In this document: positions 43,322-52,151 of the stretch, piece after piece
Position numbering within the stretch: position 1 is the stretch's first letter
How the letters are laid out: each line of letters begins with the position of its first letter
Program-made: the position numbers and the translations under genes
NCBI GenBank assembly: GCA_947499955.1
Contig: CANMQI010000007.1
Span: 248,001 to 312,000 of the forward strand
Source of the DNA: an uncultured Granulosicoccus sp.
Lineage (GTDB): Bacteria > Pseudomonadota > Gammaproteobacteria > Granulosicoccales > Granulosicoccaceae
DNA length: 64,000 nt
Direction: 5' to 3'
The notes under the pieces: model-generated
Databases searched by the model: none
The model's input: the letters and a program-made list of their open reading frames with translations, nothing else
What the model was told of the DNA's origin: nothing

Positions 43322-44004
43322 CAGAGCACCTGCTGGATCGAGAATTCGTCGGCAGGCACGGCGACGGCCAGTTCACCAGAACGGGTGCGCACATCCGTCA
43401 CGCCGTATTCCATGGCGAGGCGAAAGCCGAACTTGTCCAGAAAGCGATCGTACTGATCTGCCCCCAGGCTGCCCACCGCTGACAATCCGCCCCGGGAATC
43501 CACCTGCAGTTCGATCGCAGCCAGCGGTGCCGGAGCCGGGCCGCTGAGTACATCACCACCGGCTGAGGGATCATAGACACTGCGTTCAGAGCAGCAGCTG
43601 ATGACGCCGTCACGGGTGTGCGCAACACCTTGCTTGTCATGGAAAGTGACGACCTCGGGGCGATAGGCGATGTGGCTGATGGGTTTGGCCGGGTGCGACA
43701 TCTTGTGGCTGCAGATAGCCGAAAAGGCCACGACGGACTGGTCGCTGTCCACGCCACCAGGCCATGAACCCCGGGCCGGTGAGGAACGTGACAGGCGCAT
43801 CAGGAAACACGGTGTCGTCCGGTAGGGGTAGCCGAAGATATAAGCCCTGCCTGCTTCCAGAGAGTCGAGCGTGACATGACTATCATCCTGATAGACCAGC
43901 CTGCTACTCGGGTAGGGCGTGCGCTGAGAGTCGGCTTTCGCATGTGCAGTGGCGGCCCCTGTCAACAGGGCGCTGCACAGAGTATTGAATTGGCGTCTGT
44001 CCAT
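43318..44004 (-). CDS. Tat-signal Rieske-like protein with a lost cluster ligand
   Basis: A 228-residue protein with a Tat-type N-terminus (MDRRQFNTLCSALLTGAATAHA), start chosen at 44004; the frame continues to 44133. The body has the Rieske fold pattern: first box C-S-H in FSAICSHKM (Cys98, His100), second box ISCCSERSVYDPSAGG (Cys137-Arg141) followed by SGPAPAPLAAIEL. The second box should be C-x-x-H, but Glu or Arg stands where the His ligand is expected, so a normal 2Fe-2S cluster is unlikely. It lies between DUF3047 and the patatin gene, to which it is coupled. Confidence 0.65.
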   Translation of the reverse strand: MDRRQFNTLCSALLTGAATAHAKADSQRTPYPSSRLVYQDDSHVTLDSLEAGRAYIFGYPYRTTPCFLMRLSRSSPARGSWPGGVDSDQSVVAFSAICSHKMSHPAKPISHIAYRPEVVTFHDKQGVAHTRDGVISCCSERSVYDPSAGGDVLSGPAPAPLAAIELQVDSRGGLSAVGSLGADQYDRFLDKFGFRLAMEYGVTDVRTRSGELAVAVPADEFSIQQVLC

Positions 44005-44068
44005 ACTCAAGAGTATAGAACCAGCATCGCATAACCGGCAAAGGGATATCCCTCTGCCAGTCCCGGCA

Positions 44069-44860
44069 TTATTTCTCGCTGAAGCGGATCTCGCCGAACC
44101 AGGCGGTCCCGTCACGTGCGGCATTGTCGCCATCGACCATCACGGCATAGCCGCTGAGCTTGCTGACATCGATATCGAAATACCGCCTGAAATCCTCTGC
44201 CACGTTGCGTCGCTGCCCGACCCAGTCCCCCACGTGCTCGTCACCAGTCTGCACCACGACCATATGGGCCTTTTCAGTGAAGGGATTGGGCCATGCCTCG
44301 CCCAGTGACGATTGCGACGACCAGACATAGTTGAGCGCCACGGTGTCCCATGGCAGAAAACCGGTCTTCGCCACCACATAGAGGCGTGCCGGAAAGTCAT
44401 CACCATTGCGACTACGCTCGTCGATGCCGGGGTAGGTGCCATTGACCTTCCAGGACCATTCCACTATCGGCGTGCTCTCCAGGTCCACCTTCTGCTCACG
44501 GTACAGAATCGATGCCTGCCCGCGGGTTTCGCCACGCAGTACCCGCACGCCGTTGTCTTGCTCCAGCCGGTAGTCGGTATTACCCTTGAAGCTGCGCTCG
44601 GCCCAACCGTCCAGGTCAGCCGTGGCAAAATCGCCAACAGGGCCGCTCGTGCTGGCGTCATCAGAAGAGCTCTTCGGCATGTTGGCCATGAGCTTGACAG
44701 GGGCAACAAGCAGGCTCAGCAGGCCCAGCGTCAACAGGGAAAATCGAGCGGCGTTGTGGTGGTTTCTGGCGTCTGGGTGATTGCTGGCTACGGTGCGCAG
44801 GCTCGCAATCGACGGCTGGGCGACATTTTTCTGTCGCTGGCGGAGGCTGTAGTTTTTCAT
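44069..44860 (-). CDS. DUF3047-domain protein
   Basis: A 263-residue protein with an N-terminal hydrophobic segment (about 40-58; signal anchor or late signal peptide), so the domain is probably periplasmic. Family landmarks are VDLESTPIVEWSWKVNGTYPG, DDFPARLYVVAKTG, TVALNYVWSSQSSLGEAWPNPFTEKAHMVVVQ and YAVMVDGDNAARDGTAWFGEIRF. Function is unknown; the fold may bind carbohydrate or lipid. It heads the operon with the Rieske-like and patatin genes and is divergent from ctaA. Confidence 0.8.
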   Translation of the reverse strand: MKNYSLRQRQKNVAQPSIASLRTVASNHPDARNHHNAARFSLLTLGLLSLLVAPVKLMANMPKSSSDDASTSGPVGDFATADLDGWAERSFKGNTDYRLEQDNGVRVLRGETRGQASILYREQKVDLESTPIVEWSWKVNGTYPGIDERSRNGDDFPARLYVVAKTGFLPWDTVALNYVWSSQSSLGEAWPNPFTEKAHMVVVQTGDEHVGDWVGQRRNVAEDFRRYFDIDVSKLSGYAVMVDGDNAARDGTAWFGEIRFSEK

Positions 44861-44991
44861 GCAGTCTCAGAACGAGGATCTGTGAAAAAAGTTCAGAGAT
44901 TCTGGCCGTTTCGTTGATCGCAACGCGCCGCAGTGCGTATGACGTACCATAACCCTATCTTCATGAAGTCCTGCCGAGTCGTGCCTGCGCT

Positions 44992-46023
44992 ATGCCCAGT
45001 CAACCAACCCAACGTCGTTTTCGCTGGTGTGCCGCGATCACCATTACCACCATCTTTGCGCTGATACTGGTTGGCGGAATCGTGCGCGCAACCGGAGCCG
45101 GAATGGGCTGCCCGGACTGGCCTACCTGTTTCGGGCAATGGATTCCGCCTACCAGTGAGGCCCAGTTGCCGACGAACTATCAGGAAATCTATGCCGAGCG
45201 CGGTTATGCCGACACCACTTTCAATGTGCGCAAGACCTGGACCGAATATCTCAACCGTCTGCTAGGGGCTTTCACCGGTTTGACGATACTGGTCACCCTG
45301 CTTTTTGCCGTACCGTATCGACGCGATGAACCGCGGATCTTCTGGTATGCGCTGACCGGGTTCATCCTGGTCGGTGTACAGGGCTGGCTGGGGGCGAGGG
45401 TGGTTGCCAGTAATCTGCATACCGGCATGATCACGCTTCACATGCTGCTGGCGCAGGTCATCGTGGGTATCCTGATTGCGGCTCTGGTACGAGCAGGGCG
45501 GGATCGCTACAGCGATATACACATCGACCGCCTGCCAAAGTTCTTCTACCCCTTGATCATCACGGCCATGATTGCAGGCCTGCTGCAGCTGGTCATGGGA
45601 ACGCAGGTTCGCGAGGCGGTTGATCTGATTGCGCGAAGCAGTAATTTTACCGATCGGCATCTATGGATCGACAATCTGCCGCTGATCTTCGGTATTCACA
45701 AGTACTACGCCATCCCATTGACTCTGCTCAACGGCTGGCTGATCATGGCTGTGCTCAACCATTCGCATTCCATCATTCTGCGTCGCCTGAGTATTGCCCT
45801 GGCCGTCTTTCTATTGGGCACCATTGCCATCGGCATGAGTATGGATCGATTGCATATGCCCTTGTTCTCGCAGCCATTACACCTGCTGCTGGCCTCGTTG
45901 ATCTTTGGCACCCAGCTGGCGATACTGCTGATTCTGCGTCATGCGATTGAAGACGGCTCATCAGCAGGGCGCACTGATCAGGCTGGACCCCGTGCTCTGG
46001 CGACCGGCAAGGCGGGCGGCTGA
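44992..46023 (+). CDS. ctaA: Heme A synthase (COX15/CtaA family)
   Basis: A 343-residue membrane protein with about eight helices that oxidises the C8 methyl of heme O to make heme A for cytochrome c oxidase. Signs: IFALILVGGIVRATGAGMGCPDWPTCFGQWIPP (with the cysteine pair), NRLLGAFTGL, LQLVMGTQVREAVD, and histidines in TEYLNRLLGAF region, LHTGMITLHMLLAQ, FGIHKYYAI and FSQPLHLLLA that would hold heme. It stands apart from other oxidase genes in the window. Start at ATG 44992; the ribosome binding site is weak. Confidence 0.9.
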   Translation: MPSQPTQRRFRWCAAITITTIFALILVGGIVRATGAGMGCPDWPTCFGQWIPPTSEAQLPTNYQEIYAERGYADTTFNVRKTWTEYLNRLLGAFTGLTILVTLLFAVPYRRDEPRIFWYALTGFILVGVQGWLGARVVASNLHTGMITLHMLLAQVIVGILIAALVRAGRDRYSDIHIDRLPKFFYPLIITAMIAGLLQLVMGTQVREAVDLIARSSNFTDRHLWIDNLPLIFGIHKYYAIPLTLLNGWLIMAVLNHSHSIILRRLSIALAVFLLGTIAIGMSMDRLHMPLFSQPLHLLLASLIFGTQLAILLILRHAIEDGSSAGRTDQAGPRALATGKAGG

Positions 46024-46179
46024 AAGTGGTCAACGCAGGCTTTTTTCGAGGACTGGACAGACGAGACCGTACTGAGACTATCCGTTAGTACAGGCATGAC
46101 ACAGTCTGCAAGGCAGGGCGGTTTCGGGGTAGGGTGGTAATGCGGCCATACCGCTCAACCTATCTGCCGGGTCTGTATC

Positions 46180-46632
46180 ATGGATTTTGCATTGTCGGAT
46201 ATTGCGTTTTCAGATGTTGGTCTTCATGTCGCGGGTAGTCTGGCGGCATTCATCGTTATCGACTTCTACAAGTCGGTTTTCTCACGAGACCGGTCTCGGC
46301 GGCGTGGTCAACACAGTGCCGTGGTCCGAGGCAATGCCGGCCATGAGCGATCCTCCTCGAACAAGCAGGCAGAGGCAACCGAGCAGGTGCCGCGCGGATG
46401 GCTGAGCTTGCTGGTCGGCTGGTTGTTGATGTTCGTTTTCAAGTTCGTGCTCAAGGCGACGCTGGCCCTGCTGGCGGCAGCGCTTGCGATAGAGTGGCTT
46501 GACCGGCAGGTGAATCTGGCCGACGCCTATCGTCTGACGACAGAAACGGCCGACATTGTTCTGGGTGGCGCCTTTTTTCTCGTGATGGTTCTGGTGTGGT
46601 GGATATTGCCGATACGCCTGTTCAAGCGCTAG
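46180..46632 (+). CDS. Hypothetical membrane protein, 150 residues
   Basis: Starts MDFALSDIAFSDVGLHV. A hydrophobic N-terminal segment (about 12-30) is followed by a basic, Ser-rich loop (RDRSRRRGQHSAVV) and two strong membrane helices (about 75-103 and 120-145, the latter with FFLVMVLVWWILPI). No family is recognised. It follows ctaA by 156 bases and ends 21 bases before a tandem-repeat tract. Confidence 0.6.
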   Translation: MDFALSDIAFSDVGLHVAGSLAAFIVIDFYKSVFSRDRSRRRGQHSAVVRGNAGHERSSSNKQAEATEQVPRGWLSLLVGWLLMFVFKFVLKATLALLAAALAIEWLDRQVNLADAYRLTTETADIVLGGAFFLVMVLVWWILPIRLFKR

Positions 46633-46653
46633 ATTGATTTCTGGTTTCTGTTC

Positions 46654-46782
46654 ACTACCCACTACCCACTACCCACTGCTTACCGTCTTGCGCTTACCGC
46701 TTACCGCTTACCGCTTACCGCTTACCGCTTACCGCTTACCGCTTACCGCTCACCGCTCACCGCTTGCCGCTCACCGCTCACC
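46654..46782. repeat. 7-bp tandem repeat (ACTACCC then GCTTACC units)
   Basis: Three copies of ACTACCC (46654-46674) lead into a run of 15 units in one 7-bp register from 46678 to 46782. GCTTACC dominates, with GCTCACC and GCTTGCC variants and one degenerate unit (GTCTTGC). It lies between the stop codons of two convergent genes, so it is non-coding. The period is not a multiple of three. Confidence 0.95.
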
Positions 46783-46840
46783 GCCTTAAGGCAAGTCTGG
46801 TTCTCTTTGTTTGTCTGTCTGGCCAGCCGGCGGCAAGGGA

Positions 46841-47812
46841 TCAGGGGTTGACCACGATATTGCCCCGCTTGTGCCCGGTATCCACGTAATCATGAGCCAG
46901 TGCAATATCCGACAGGGCATATTCCCTGGCGATGTGAATATGCATCTGCCCTTGCGCCAGTAGCGGGAGCAAGGTATTCAACATGGTCAGCCGCTCAGTA
47001 GCCGGTAGCAGCCCCGTGGCTGAAAACAGCACCCGGCGATTGCCGATCAGTCGGGAGAACAGGACACGCGCCAGTAATGACAGGCTCAGTACGGGGGACA
47101 GAAAGCGGCCATTGTCGTTCAATGCGGACAGCGCAGGTGAAACGTCGAACTTGCCGACGGTATCGAAGATCAGGTCGAATCGTTCACCGGTTTTCAGTGG
47201 GTCCGAGACGCTGTAGTCGATGACGGCATCGGCTCCCAGTGACTGCACGAATTCCAGGTTGTTGGTACTGCACACTCCGGTAACGGTTGCGCCGGCCTGT
47301 TTCGCCAGCTGCACGGCGGCACTACCCAGGCTGCCGGCTGCACCATTGATCAATACGCGCTGGCCGGGCTGAACATTGCCCAGACGATGCAGAAAATTGA
47401 ATGAAGTCACCGCACCATCACACACGCAAGCGGCTTGTGAGTGACTGATGGCGTCTGGTTTGTGGGCAAGCGCCTCATCCTGAGCTACACAGACGTATTC
47501 GCAGTGAGTGCCTGCACCCAGGATGCTTTCTCCCATGACTGCCTCGCCCACCTTGAACCGGCTGACGGCGCTACCGGTGGATTCCACGACACCACTGAAT
47601 CCGGTACCGGACACCGGATGACGAGGCTTGAACAGTCCGAGAAAGAGCCTGCCGTATCGTGGGATGCCCTGACGCATCATGGAATCAGCAGCGGTCACTG
47701 AAGAGGCCACGATACGCACACGAATTTCATTGTCGGCGGGAAGAGGGCGGGGGCGTGATGCCAATTGCAACACATCGCTTGCACCATAGCGGGTCTGAAT
47801 GATGGCTTGCAC
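46841..47812 (-). CDS. MDR-family NAD(P)H-dependent oxidoreductase (quinone-reductase-like)
   Basis: A 323-residue medium-chain reductase. N-terminus MQAIIQTRYGASDVLQLASRP, catalytic-domain lines IVASSVTAADSMMRQG and PVSGTGFSGVVESTGSAVSRFKVGEAVMG, and the nucleotide-binding motif INGAAGSLGSAAVQLAKQAGATVTGVCS. No structural zinc cysteines are present, so it is of the zinc-free quinone oxidoreductase/enoyl reductase type. It starts with GTG and a good AGGAGAA ribosome binding site. It diverges from a LysR gene that probably controls it. Substrate unknown. Confidence 0.88.
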   Translation of the reverse strand: MQAIIQTRYGASDVLQLASRPRPLPADNEIRVRIVASSVTAADSMMRQGIPRYGRLFLGLFKPRHPVSGTGFSGVVESTGSAVSRFKVGEAVMGESILGAGTHCEYVCVAQDEALAHKPDAISHSQAACVCDGAVTSFNFLHRLGNVQPGQRVLINGAAGSLGSAAVQLAKQAGATVTGVCSTNNLEFVQSLGADAVIDYSVSDPLKTGERFDLIFDTVGKFDVSPALSALNDNGRFLSPVLSLSLLARVLFSRLIGNRRVLFSATGLLPATERLTMLNTLLPLLAQGQMHIHIAREYALSDIALAHDYVDTGHKRGNIVVNP

Positions 47813-47910
47813 GGGATTCTCCTGGCTGGTCTATTATCGAGGAAGTCAGTGTGGCTGCGCCAATCACCAAAGAAAACGGCTGCGCGCGTATGGGCGGTAT
47901 GTAAATCTGT

Positions 47911-48801
47911 ATGGACTGGAAATCTGTCAATTTCGACTGGAACCACGCGCGTGCCTTTCTCGTCACTGCCGAGGAAGGCTCATTGACGGCAGCAGCTCAG
48001 GCACTGGGCACGACACAGCCGACGCTCGGGCGCCAGGTATCGGCGCTGGAAGAGGAGTTGGGTGTTGTGCTGTTCGATCGTGTCGGCGGGCGTCTGGTGC
48101 TGACACCCGGTGGCGAGGCCTTGCTTGAATTCGTGCAGGCCATGGGAGAATCTGCCTTGCATGTGTCCAGAGTGGCGGACAGTCATGCCACCAGCCTGCG
48201 CGGCAAGGTGACTGTCTCTGTCAGCGAGGTCTACGCCGCTTTTCTACTGCCACCCATTCTCGAACGCCTGCGTATCGAGGAGCCGGAAATCGATGTGGAA
48301 ATCATGGCGGAGAATGCCGTCAGTGACCTGGGACGGCGAGAGGCGGATATCGCCGTTCGCAACTTCCGGCCAGAGGAGCAGGATCTGATTGCGCGCAGGA
48401 TCCGGGATGATTTCGGGCGGCTGTACGCCACGCCAGGCTACCTCGAATCGATCGGCAATCCGGTCAATCCTGACGACTTTGATGTGGCCAGTTTTATCGG
48501 CTTTGCCGATCCTGCCAGTATTCTTGAATGGCTCAATGCTGCGGGAATGAATCTGACCGAGCGCAACATGCCATTGACCACCCGCAATTATCTGGTGCAC
48601 TGGTCGATGGTGAAGCAAGGTCTGGGTATCGGTATCATGCCCGAGAACATAGGTGATGCCGAAGCTGCTGTGGTCCGTGCTTGTCCGGACATGCCTGCCT
48701 TTGAATTTCCCATCTGGCTGGTCTCGCATCGTGAGTTGCGGCACAGCCGGCGTATCAGAATCGTGTTCGATCTGCTGGCCGAGGGCTTGAGCAAGGGATG
48801 A
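47911..48801 (+). CDS. LysR-family transcriptional regulator
   Basis: A 296-residue regulator. The HTH domain (about 8-66) is FDWNHARAFLVTAEEGSLTAAAQALGTTQPTLGRQVSALEEELGVVLFDR; the effector domain follows from GKVTVSVSEVYAAFLLPPILERLRIEEPEIDVEIM, with DLGRREADIAVRNFRPEEQDLIARRI. It is divergent from the MDR reductase with 98 bases between start codons, the usual LysR arrangement for regulating its neighbour and itself. Confidence 0.92.
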   Translation: MDWKSVNFDWNHARAFLVTAEEGSLTAAAQALGTTQPTLGRQVSALEEELGVVLFDRVGGRLVLTPGGEALLEFVQAMGESALHVSRVADSHATSLRGKVTVSVSEVYAAFLLPPILERLRIEEPEIDVEIMAENAVSDLGRREADIAVRNFRPEEQDLIARRIRDDFGRLYATPGYLESIGNPVNPDDFDVASFIGFADPASILEWLNAAGMNLTERNMPLTTRNYLVHWSMVKQGLGIGIMPENIGDAEAAVVRACPDMPAFEFPIWLVSHRELRHSRRIRIVFDLLAEGLSKG

Positions 48802-48815
48802 TGTTGTCCTTCGAT

Positions 48816-48844
48816 CCTGCAGCCATCGAATCGACGGCTGCAGG
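48816..48844. terminator. Hairpin between convergent lysR and metY
   Basis: CCTGCAGCC (48816-48824) and GGCTGCAGG (48836-48844) form a perfect 9-bp stem with an 11-base loop, 14 bases after the LysR stop codon. No long T-run follows on either strand. Its position between converging genes suggests a shared terminator. Confidence 0.55.
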
Positions 48845-48898
48845 CTATCAGCGTTGTGGGCCGGATCTGCGTAAAGCAGTTCCAGCCGCAACTGCAAG

Positions 48899-50167
48899 TC
48901 AGGCCTTGCTCAGCGCCTGCTCCAGATCGGCGATGATGTCATCGATATGCTCGATACCGATTGACAGTCGCACCATGTCAGGAGTGACACCGGCTGTTGC
49001 CAGTTCTTCCTCATTGAGCTGACGGTGCGTGGTAGCCGCCGGCATGGAGGCCAGTGTCTTGGAGTCCCCGATATTCACCAGACGCAGAACGAGTTCCAGC
49101 GCATCGTAGAAGCGAACGCCGGCATCCAGACCACCCACGACACCGAAACTCAGGATGCCGGAAGCATGGCCACCCATGTACTGTTGGGCAAGCGCATGAT
49201 CCTTGTGTGTTGGAAGACCGGCATAGCTGACCCACTTGACCTTGTCGTGCTTGTCCAGGTACTCCGCGACAGCCAGCGTGTTCTGACAGATACGCTCAAC
49301 CCGCAGTGATAGCGTCTCAAGACCCTGTATCAGGTTCCAGGCAGCCTGTGCCGACAATGCTGCGCCCATGTTGCGTAGTGGGACGACGCGCGCGCGGGTG
49401 ATGAAGGCAGCTGCGCCGACATCCTTGGTGTAGCTGACGCCGTGGTAGGACACATCCGGTTGAGTGAGCAGGGAAAAGCGATCGCCCTGTTCGGCCCAGG
49501 GGAAGTTTCCGGAATCGACAATGACACCGCCGACGGTTGTGCCGTGCCCGCCGATATACTTGGTGGCGGAATGCACCACGATATCGGCACCGTGTTCAAT
49601 CGGACGGCACAGTGTTGGCGTGGCCACCGTATTGTCGACAATCAGTGGTACGCCATGTTCGTGCGCGAGGGTTGCCAGTCGAGCGATATCGACCACACCA
49701 CCGGATGGATTGCCGATACTCTCGCAGTAGACCGCCTTCGTGCGGCTATCGATCAGTTTGGCAATACCGTCGAAATCGTCCTTGTCGGCAAAGCGTGTGG
49801 TCAGCCCCATACGCGGGAAGGTGTGAGCGAACAGGTTGTAGGTGCCTCCATAGAGTTCGCTGATGGACACGATATTGTCCCCGGCTTCGGCAATGGTCTG
49901 AATGGCGTAGGTGATGGCCGACATGCCCGAGGCCACGGACAGGGCGCCAATGCCGCCTTCCAGTGCGGCTACGCGCTGCTCCAGAACCGCACAAGTAGGG
50001 TTCATGATGCGTGAATAGATGTTTCCCGCAACTTTCAGGTCGAACAGATCAGCGCCGTGCTGGGCACTGTCGAATGAGTAGGCCGTGGTCTGGTGGATCG
50101 GTACGGCGACCGAATGTTGCTCATCAGGTGTGTAGCCATGATGTAGTGCAATGGTTTCCGGCTTCAT
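48899..50167 (-). CDS. metY: O-acetylhomoserine sulfhydrylase
   Basis: A 422-residue PLP enzyme of the Cys/Met metabolism family that makes homocysteine (or methionine) from O-acetylhomoserine and sulfide (or methanethiol). N-terminus: [28 protein letters not shown]. The PLP lysine is K203 in [18 protein letters not shown]. The sequence [34 protein letters not shown] and the C-terminal [21 protein letters not shown] fit MetY, at over 420 residues longer than MetB or MetC. It is monocistronic and separated from the next upstream gene by a tandem repeat. Confidence 0.93.
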   Translation of the reverse strand: MKPETIALHHGYTPDEQHSVAVPIHQTTAYSFDSAQHGADLFDLKVAGNIYSRIMNPTCAVLEQRVAALEGGIGALSVASGMSAITYAIQTIAEAGDNIVSISELYGGTYNLFAHTFPRMGLTTRFADKDDFDGIAKLIDSRTKAVYCESIGNPSGGVVDIARLATLAHEHGVPLIVDNTVATPTLCRPIEHGADIVVHSATKYIGGHGTTVGGVIVDSGNFPWAEQGDRFSLLTQPDVSYHGVSYTKDVGAAAFITRARVVPLRNMGAALSAQAAWNLIQGLETLSLRVERICQNTLAVAEYLDKHDKVKWVSYAGLPTHKDHALAQQYMGGHASGILSFGVVGGLDAGVRFYDALELVLRLVNIGDSKTLASMPAATTHRQLNEEELATAGVTPDMVRLSIGIEHIDDIIADLEQALSKA

Positions 50168-50261
50168 GCGTGCATCTTCTCCAGTGTGGTGGAATGGTGC
50201 AATATCATCCCATAGTCGAGGTCTCGCTGCGCTGGAAACTCCTCAGGTGCAGTATCCGCCG

Positions 50262-50357
50262 CACATCGCGCACATCGCGCACATCGCGCACATCGCGCAC
50301 ATCGCGCACACCGCGCACATCGCGCACACCGCACAGACCGCACAGACCGCACAGCCG
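50262..50357. repeat. 9-bp tandem repeat CACATCGCG
   Basis: Five identical CACATCGCG units (50262-50306) are followed by CACACCGCG, CACATCGCG, a transitional unit and two or three CACAGACCG-type units, to about 50357. It lies between the metY start codon (50167) and the stop of the LysR gene (50407). Being a multiple of three, it keeps several frames open (for example His-Ile-Ala repeats), but no gene is convincing. Confidence 0.95.
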
Positions 50358-50406
50358 TCGCAGCGTGTTACCGCAGTTTCCCTGTCAGCCAGTAATCGGC
50401 CGCGGG

Positions 50407-51294
50407 TCAGGTCTCGAAAGGAATGCTGTCCAGCCAGTCGAGAAAGACCCTTACCCGAGGTGATAGCTGCCGGTCTCGCGGGTACAAGGCCGATACGGGG
50501 GACGGGGCGGGTGGGGTATCGGCGAGAACCTCGACCAGTCGACCTGCGGCCAGATCGCCAGCCATGTGGTAGCGAGGTGCCTGTATCAGCCCCATGCCGA
50601 GTCGTGCTGCGACCAGCATGGTATCGGCTCCGGTCGTGACGAATGTTGCCGGCACCTGACGCTCGACTTCCTGCCCGTCGATGGTGAAATAGAGAGGCAA
50701 AGGCTCACCGGTCTGTGAAGACAGAAAAGCCACCATGCGATGTCTTGCCAGGTCATCTGTTGAGCGGGGCGTGCCGTAGCGGGCAAGGTAGGCGGGCGAG
50801 GCAACGGTGACCTCGGGCAGAAGCCCGAGATGACGTGCGATCAGATCGCTGTCTTCCGGTGTTCCTACACGCACTACACAATCAACGCCTTCGCGCACCA
50901 GGTCAACCAGTCGGTCACCTTCGGACAGCACCAGTTCGATCCCCGGGCACTCGGACTGGAAGTGCTCGAGTCGCGGCAGCATGAAATACCGGGCGAGGGT
51001 GCCCTGTACATCGACACGCAGTCGCCCTCTGGGTACGCTGCCCTGGAAACCGGCTTCCGCTTCTTCCACATCGCTGACGATACGCAGACACTTGCGGTAC
51101 CAGACCTGACCATCCAGTGTGGGTGCGACGACCCGCGTCGTTCTGTCCAGTAGTCTGATGCCGAGTCGAGTCTCGGTGCGTTTGATGACATCGCTCACCG
51201 TGGATGCCGGCAGACCCAGGGCCTCGGCGGCTTTGCTGAAACTGTTCATCTCCACGACGCGAGTGAACACCTTCATTTCTTCAAACCGATCCAT
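50407..51294 (-). CDS. LysR-family transcriptional regulator
   Basis: About 295 residues with the start chosen at 51294 (MDRFEEMKVFTRVVEM); the frame continues to 51351. The HTH is FTRVVEMNSFSKAAEALGLPASTVSDVIKRTETRLGIRLLDRTTR, and the effector domain begins GRLRVDVQGTLARYFMLPRLEHFQSECPGIELVL with LVREGVDCVVRVGTPEDSDLIARHLG. This is the DmlR/AaeR-like subgroup. It diverges from an SDR gene, and its start codon lies inside one of two direct repeats that look like its operator. Confidence 0.92.
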   Translation of the reverse strand: MDRFEEMKVFTRVVEMNSFSKAAEALGLPASTVSDVIKRTETRLGIRLLDRTTRVVAPTLDGQVWYRKCLRIVSDVEEAEAGFQGSVPRGRLRVDVQGTLARYFMLPRLEHFQSECPGIELVLSEGDRLVDLVREGVDCVVRVGTPEDSDLIARHLGLLPEVTVASPAYLARYGTPRSTDDLARHRMVAFLSSQTGEPLPLYFTIDGQEVERQVPATFVTTGADTMLVAARLGMGLIQAPRYHMAGDLAAGRLVEVLADTPPAPSPVSALYPRDRQLSPRVRVFLDWLDSIPFET

Positions 51295-51342
51295 TGTCCG
51301 ATTATCCAGAATTCTATGTACGCAGATTGTCCCATTATCTGG
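51293..51342. promoter_or_regulatory. Paired direct repeats between divergent lysR and SDR genes
   Basis: ATTGTCCGATTATCCAG (51293-51309) and ATTGTCCCATTATCTGG (51326-51342) agree at 15 of 17 bases and are 33 bp apart, about three helical turns. The first copy overlaps the LysR start codon. This is a good candidate for the regulator's binding sites controlling both genes. The SDR start lies 72 bases further on. Confidence 0.6.
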
Positions 51343-51413
51343 CCTCTGCAAGGCGATATTGTGATCTCAGGCGCCCATCCGGTCGCCGGCAATCTCAATG
51401 GACAAGCTCCCGT

Positions 51414-52151
51414 ATGACACACGATAACAAGACAGCCTTGGTGACTGGCGCGTCAAGAGGCATCGGTGCTGCCGTGGCCAGACAACTGGCCGCAGATGGA
51501 TTCTCGGTAGTCGTCAATTACGCAACTGACAAGGATGCGGCGGAGGCCGTGGTCGCCGAAATCAATGACGCAGGCGGCAAGGCAAACCGCTGTCAGGCCG
51601 ATGTCAGCAGCATGGCGGATGTGGTACGGCTGTTCGAGCACGCGCAACGGACAATCGGTTTACCGACCGTGCTGGTCAATGCGGCAGGTGTCATGCAGCT
51701 GGCATCGATTGCGCAGAGTGACACCGAACTGTTCGACAGAGTCGTGAACATCAATTTCAGGGGGACCTTCAACATGGTGCATCAGGCGGCCAGCTGCATG
51801 CCCGAGGGCGGACGTATCATCAATTTTTCCAGTTCGGTCGTTGAACTGAAGTTTCCCGGTTATGCACTCTACGCGGCGAGCAAGGCTGCGGTCGAGACGA
51901 TGAGCGCGATTCTGTCGAAGGAGATGCGGGGGCGCCGTATTACGGTGAATACCGTGGCACCGGGCCCGACAGCCACGGCGCTGTTTCTCGCTGGCAAGAC
52001 AGACGAGCAGGTTCGTCAGCTGGCCAGTCTCAGCCCGCTGGAAAGACTGGCAGAGCCTCAGGATATCGCCAATACCGTCTCCTTTCTGGCAGGTCCGCAA
52101 GGAGGATGGATCAACGGTCAGACACTCAGGGCCAACGGGGGCGTGATTTGA
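51414..52151 (+). CDS. Short-chain dehydrogenase/reductase
   Basis: A 245-residue classical SDR, start chosen at 51414 (MTHDNKTALVTG). Cofactor motif TGASRGIG, NAAG motif in VLVNAAGVMQLASI, active-site Ser in INFSSSVVELKF and YALYAASK. The basic residue pattern after strand 2 is not conclusive for NADP or NAD. It resembles FabG-type 3-oxoacyl reductases and other SDRs with the ending GGWINGQTLRANGGVI. Regulated most likely by the divergent LysR. Substrate unknown. Confidence 0.9.
   Translation: MTHDNKTALVTGASRGIGAAVARQLAADGFSVVVNYATDKDAAEAVVAEINDAGGKANRCQADVSSMADVVRLFEHAQRTIGLPTVLVNAAGVMQLASIAQSDTELFDRVVNINFRGTFNMVHQAASCMPEGGRIINFSSSVVELKFPGYALYAASKAAVETMSAILSKEMRGRRITVNTVAPGPTATALFLAGKTDEQVRQLASLSPLERLAEPQDIANTVSFLAGPQGGWINGQTLRANGGVI

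Noticed and set aside
46654..46782. CRISPR array
   Set aside because: Contiguous 7-bp units without spacers; no cas genes in the window.
50151..50639. A 162-codon plus-strand frame with repeated His-Ile-Ala
   Set aside because: The repeat is a 9-bp minisatellite that opens several frames; the rest is antisense to the well-supported LysR gene.
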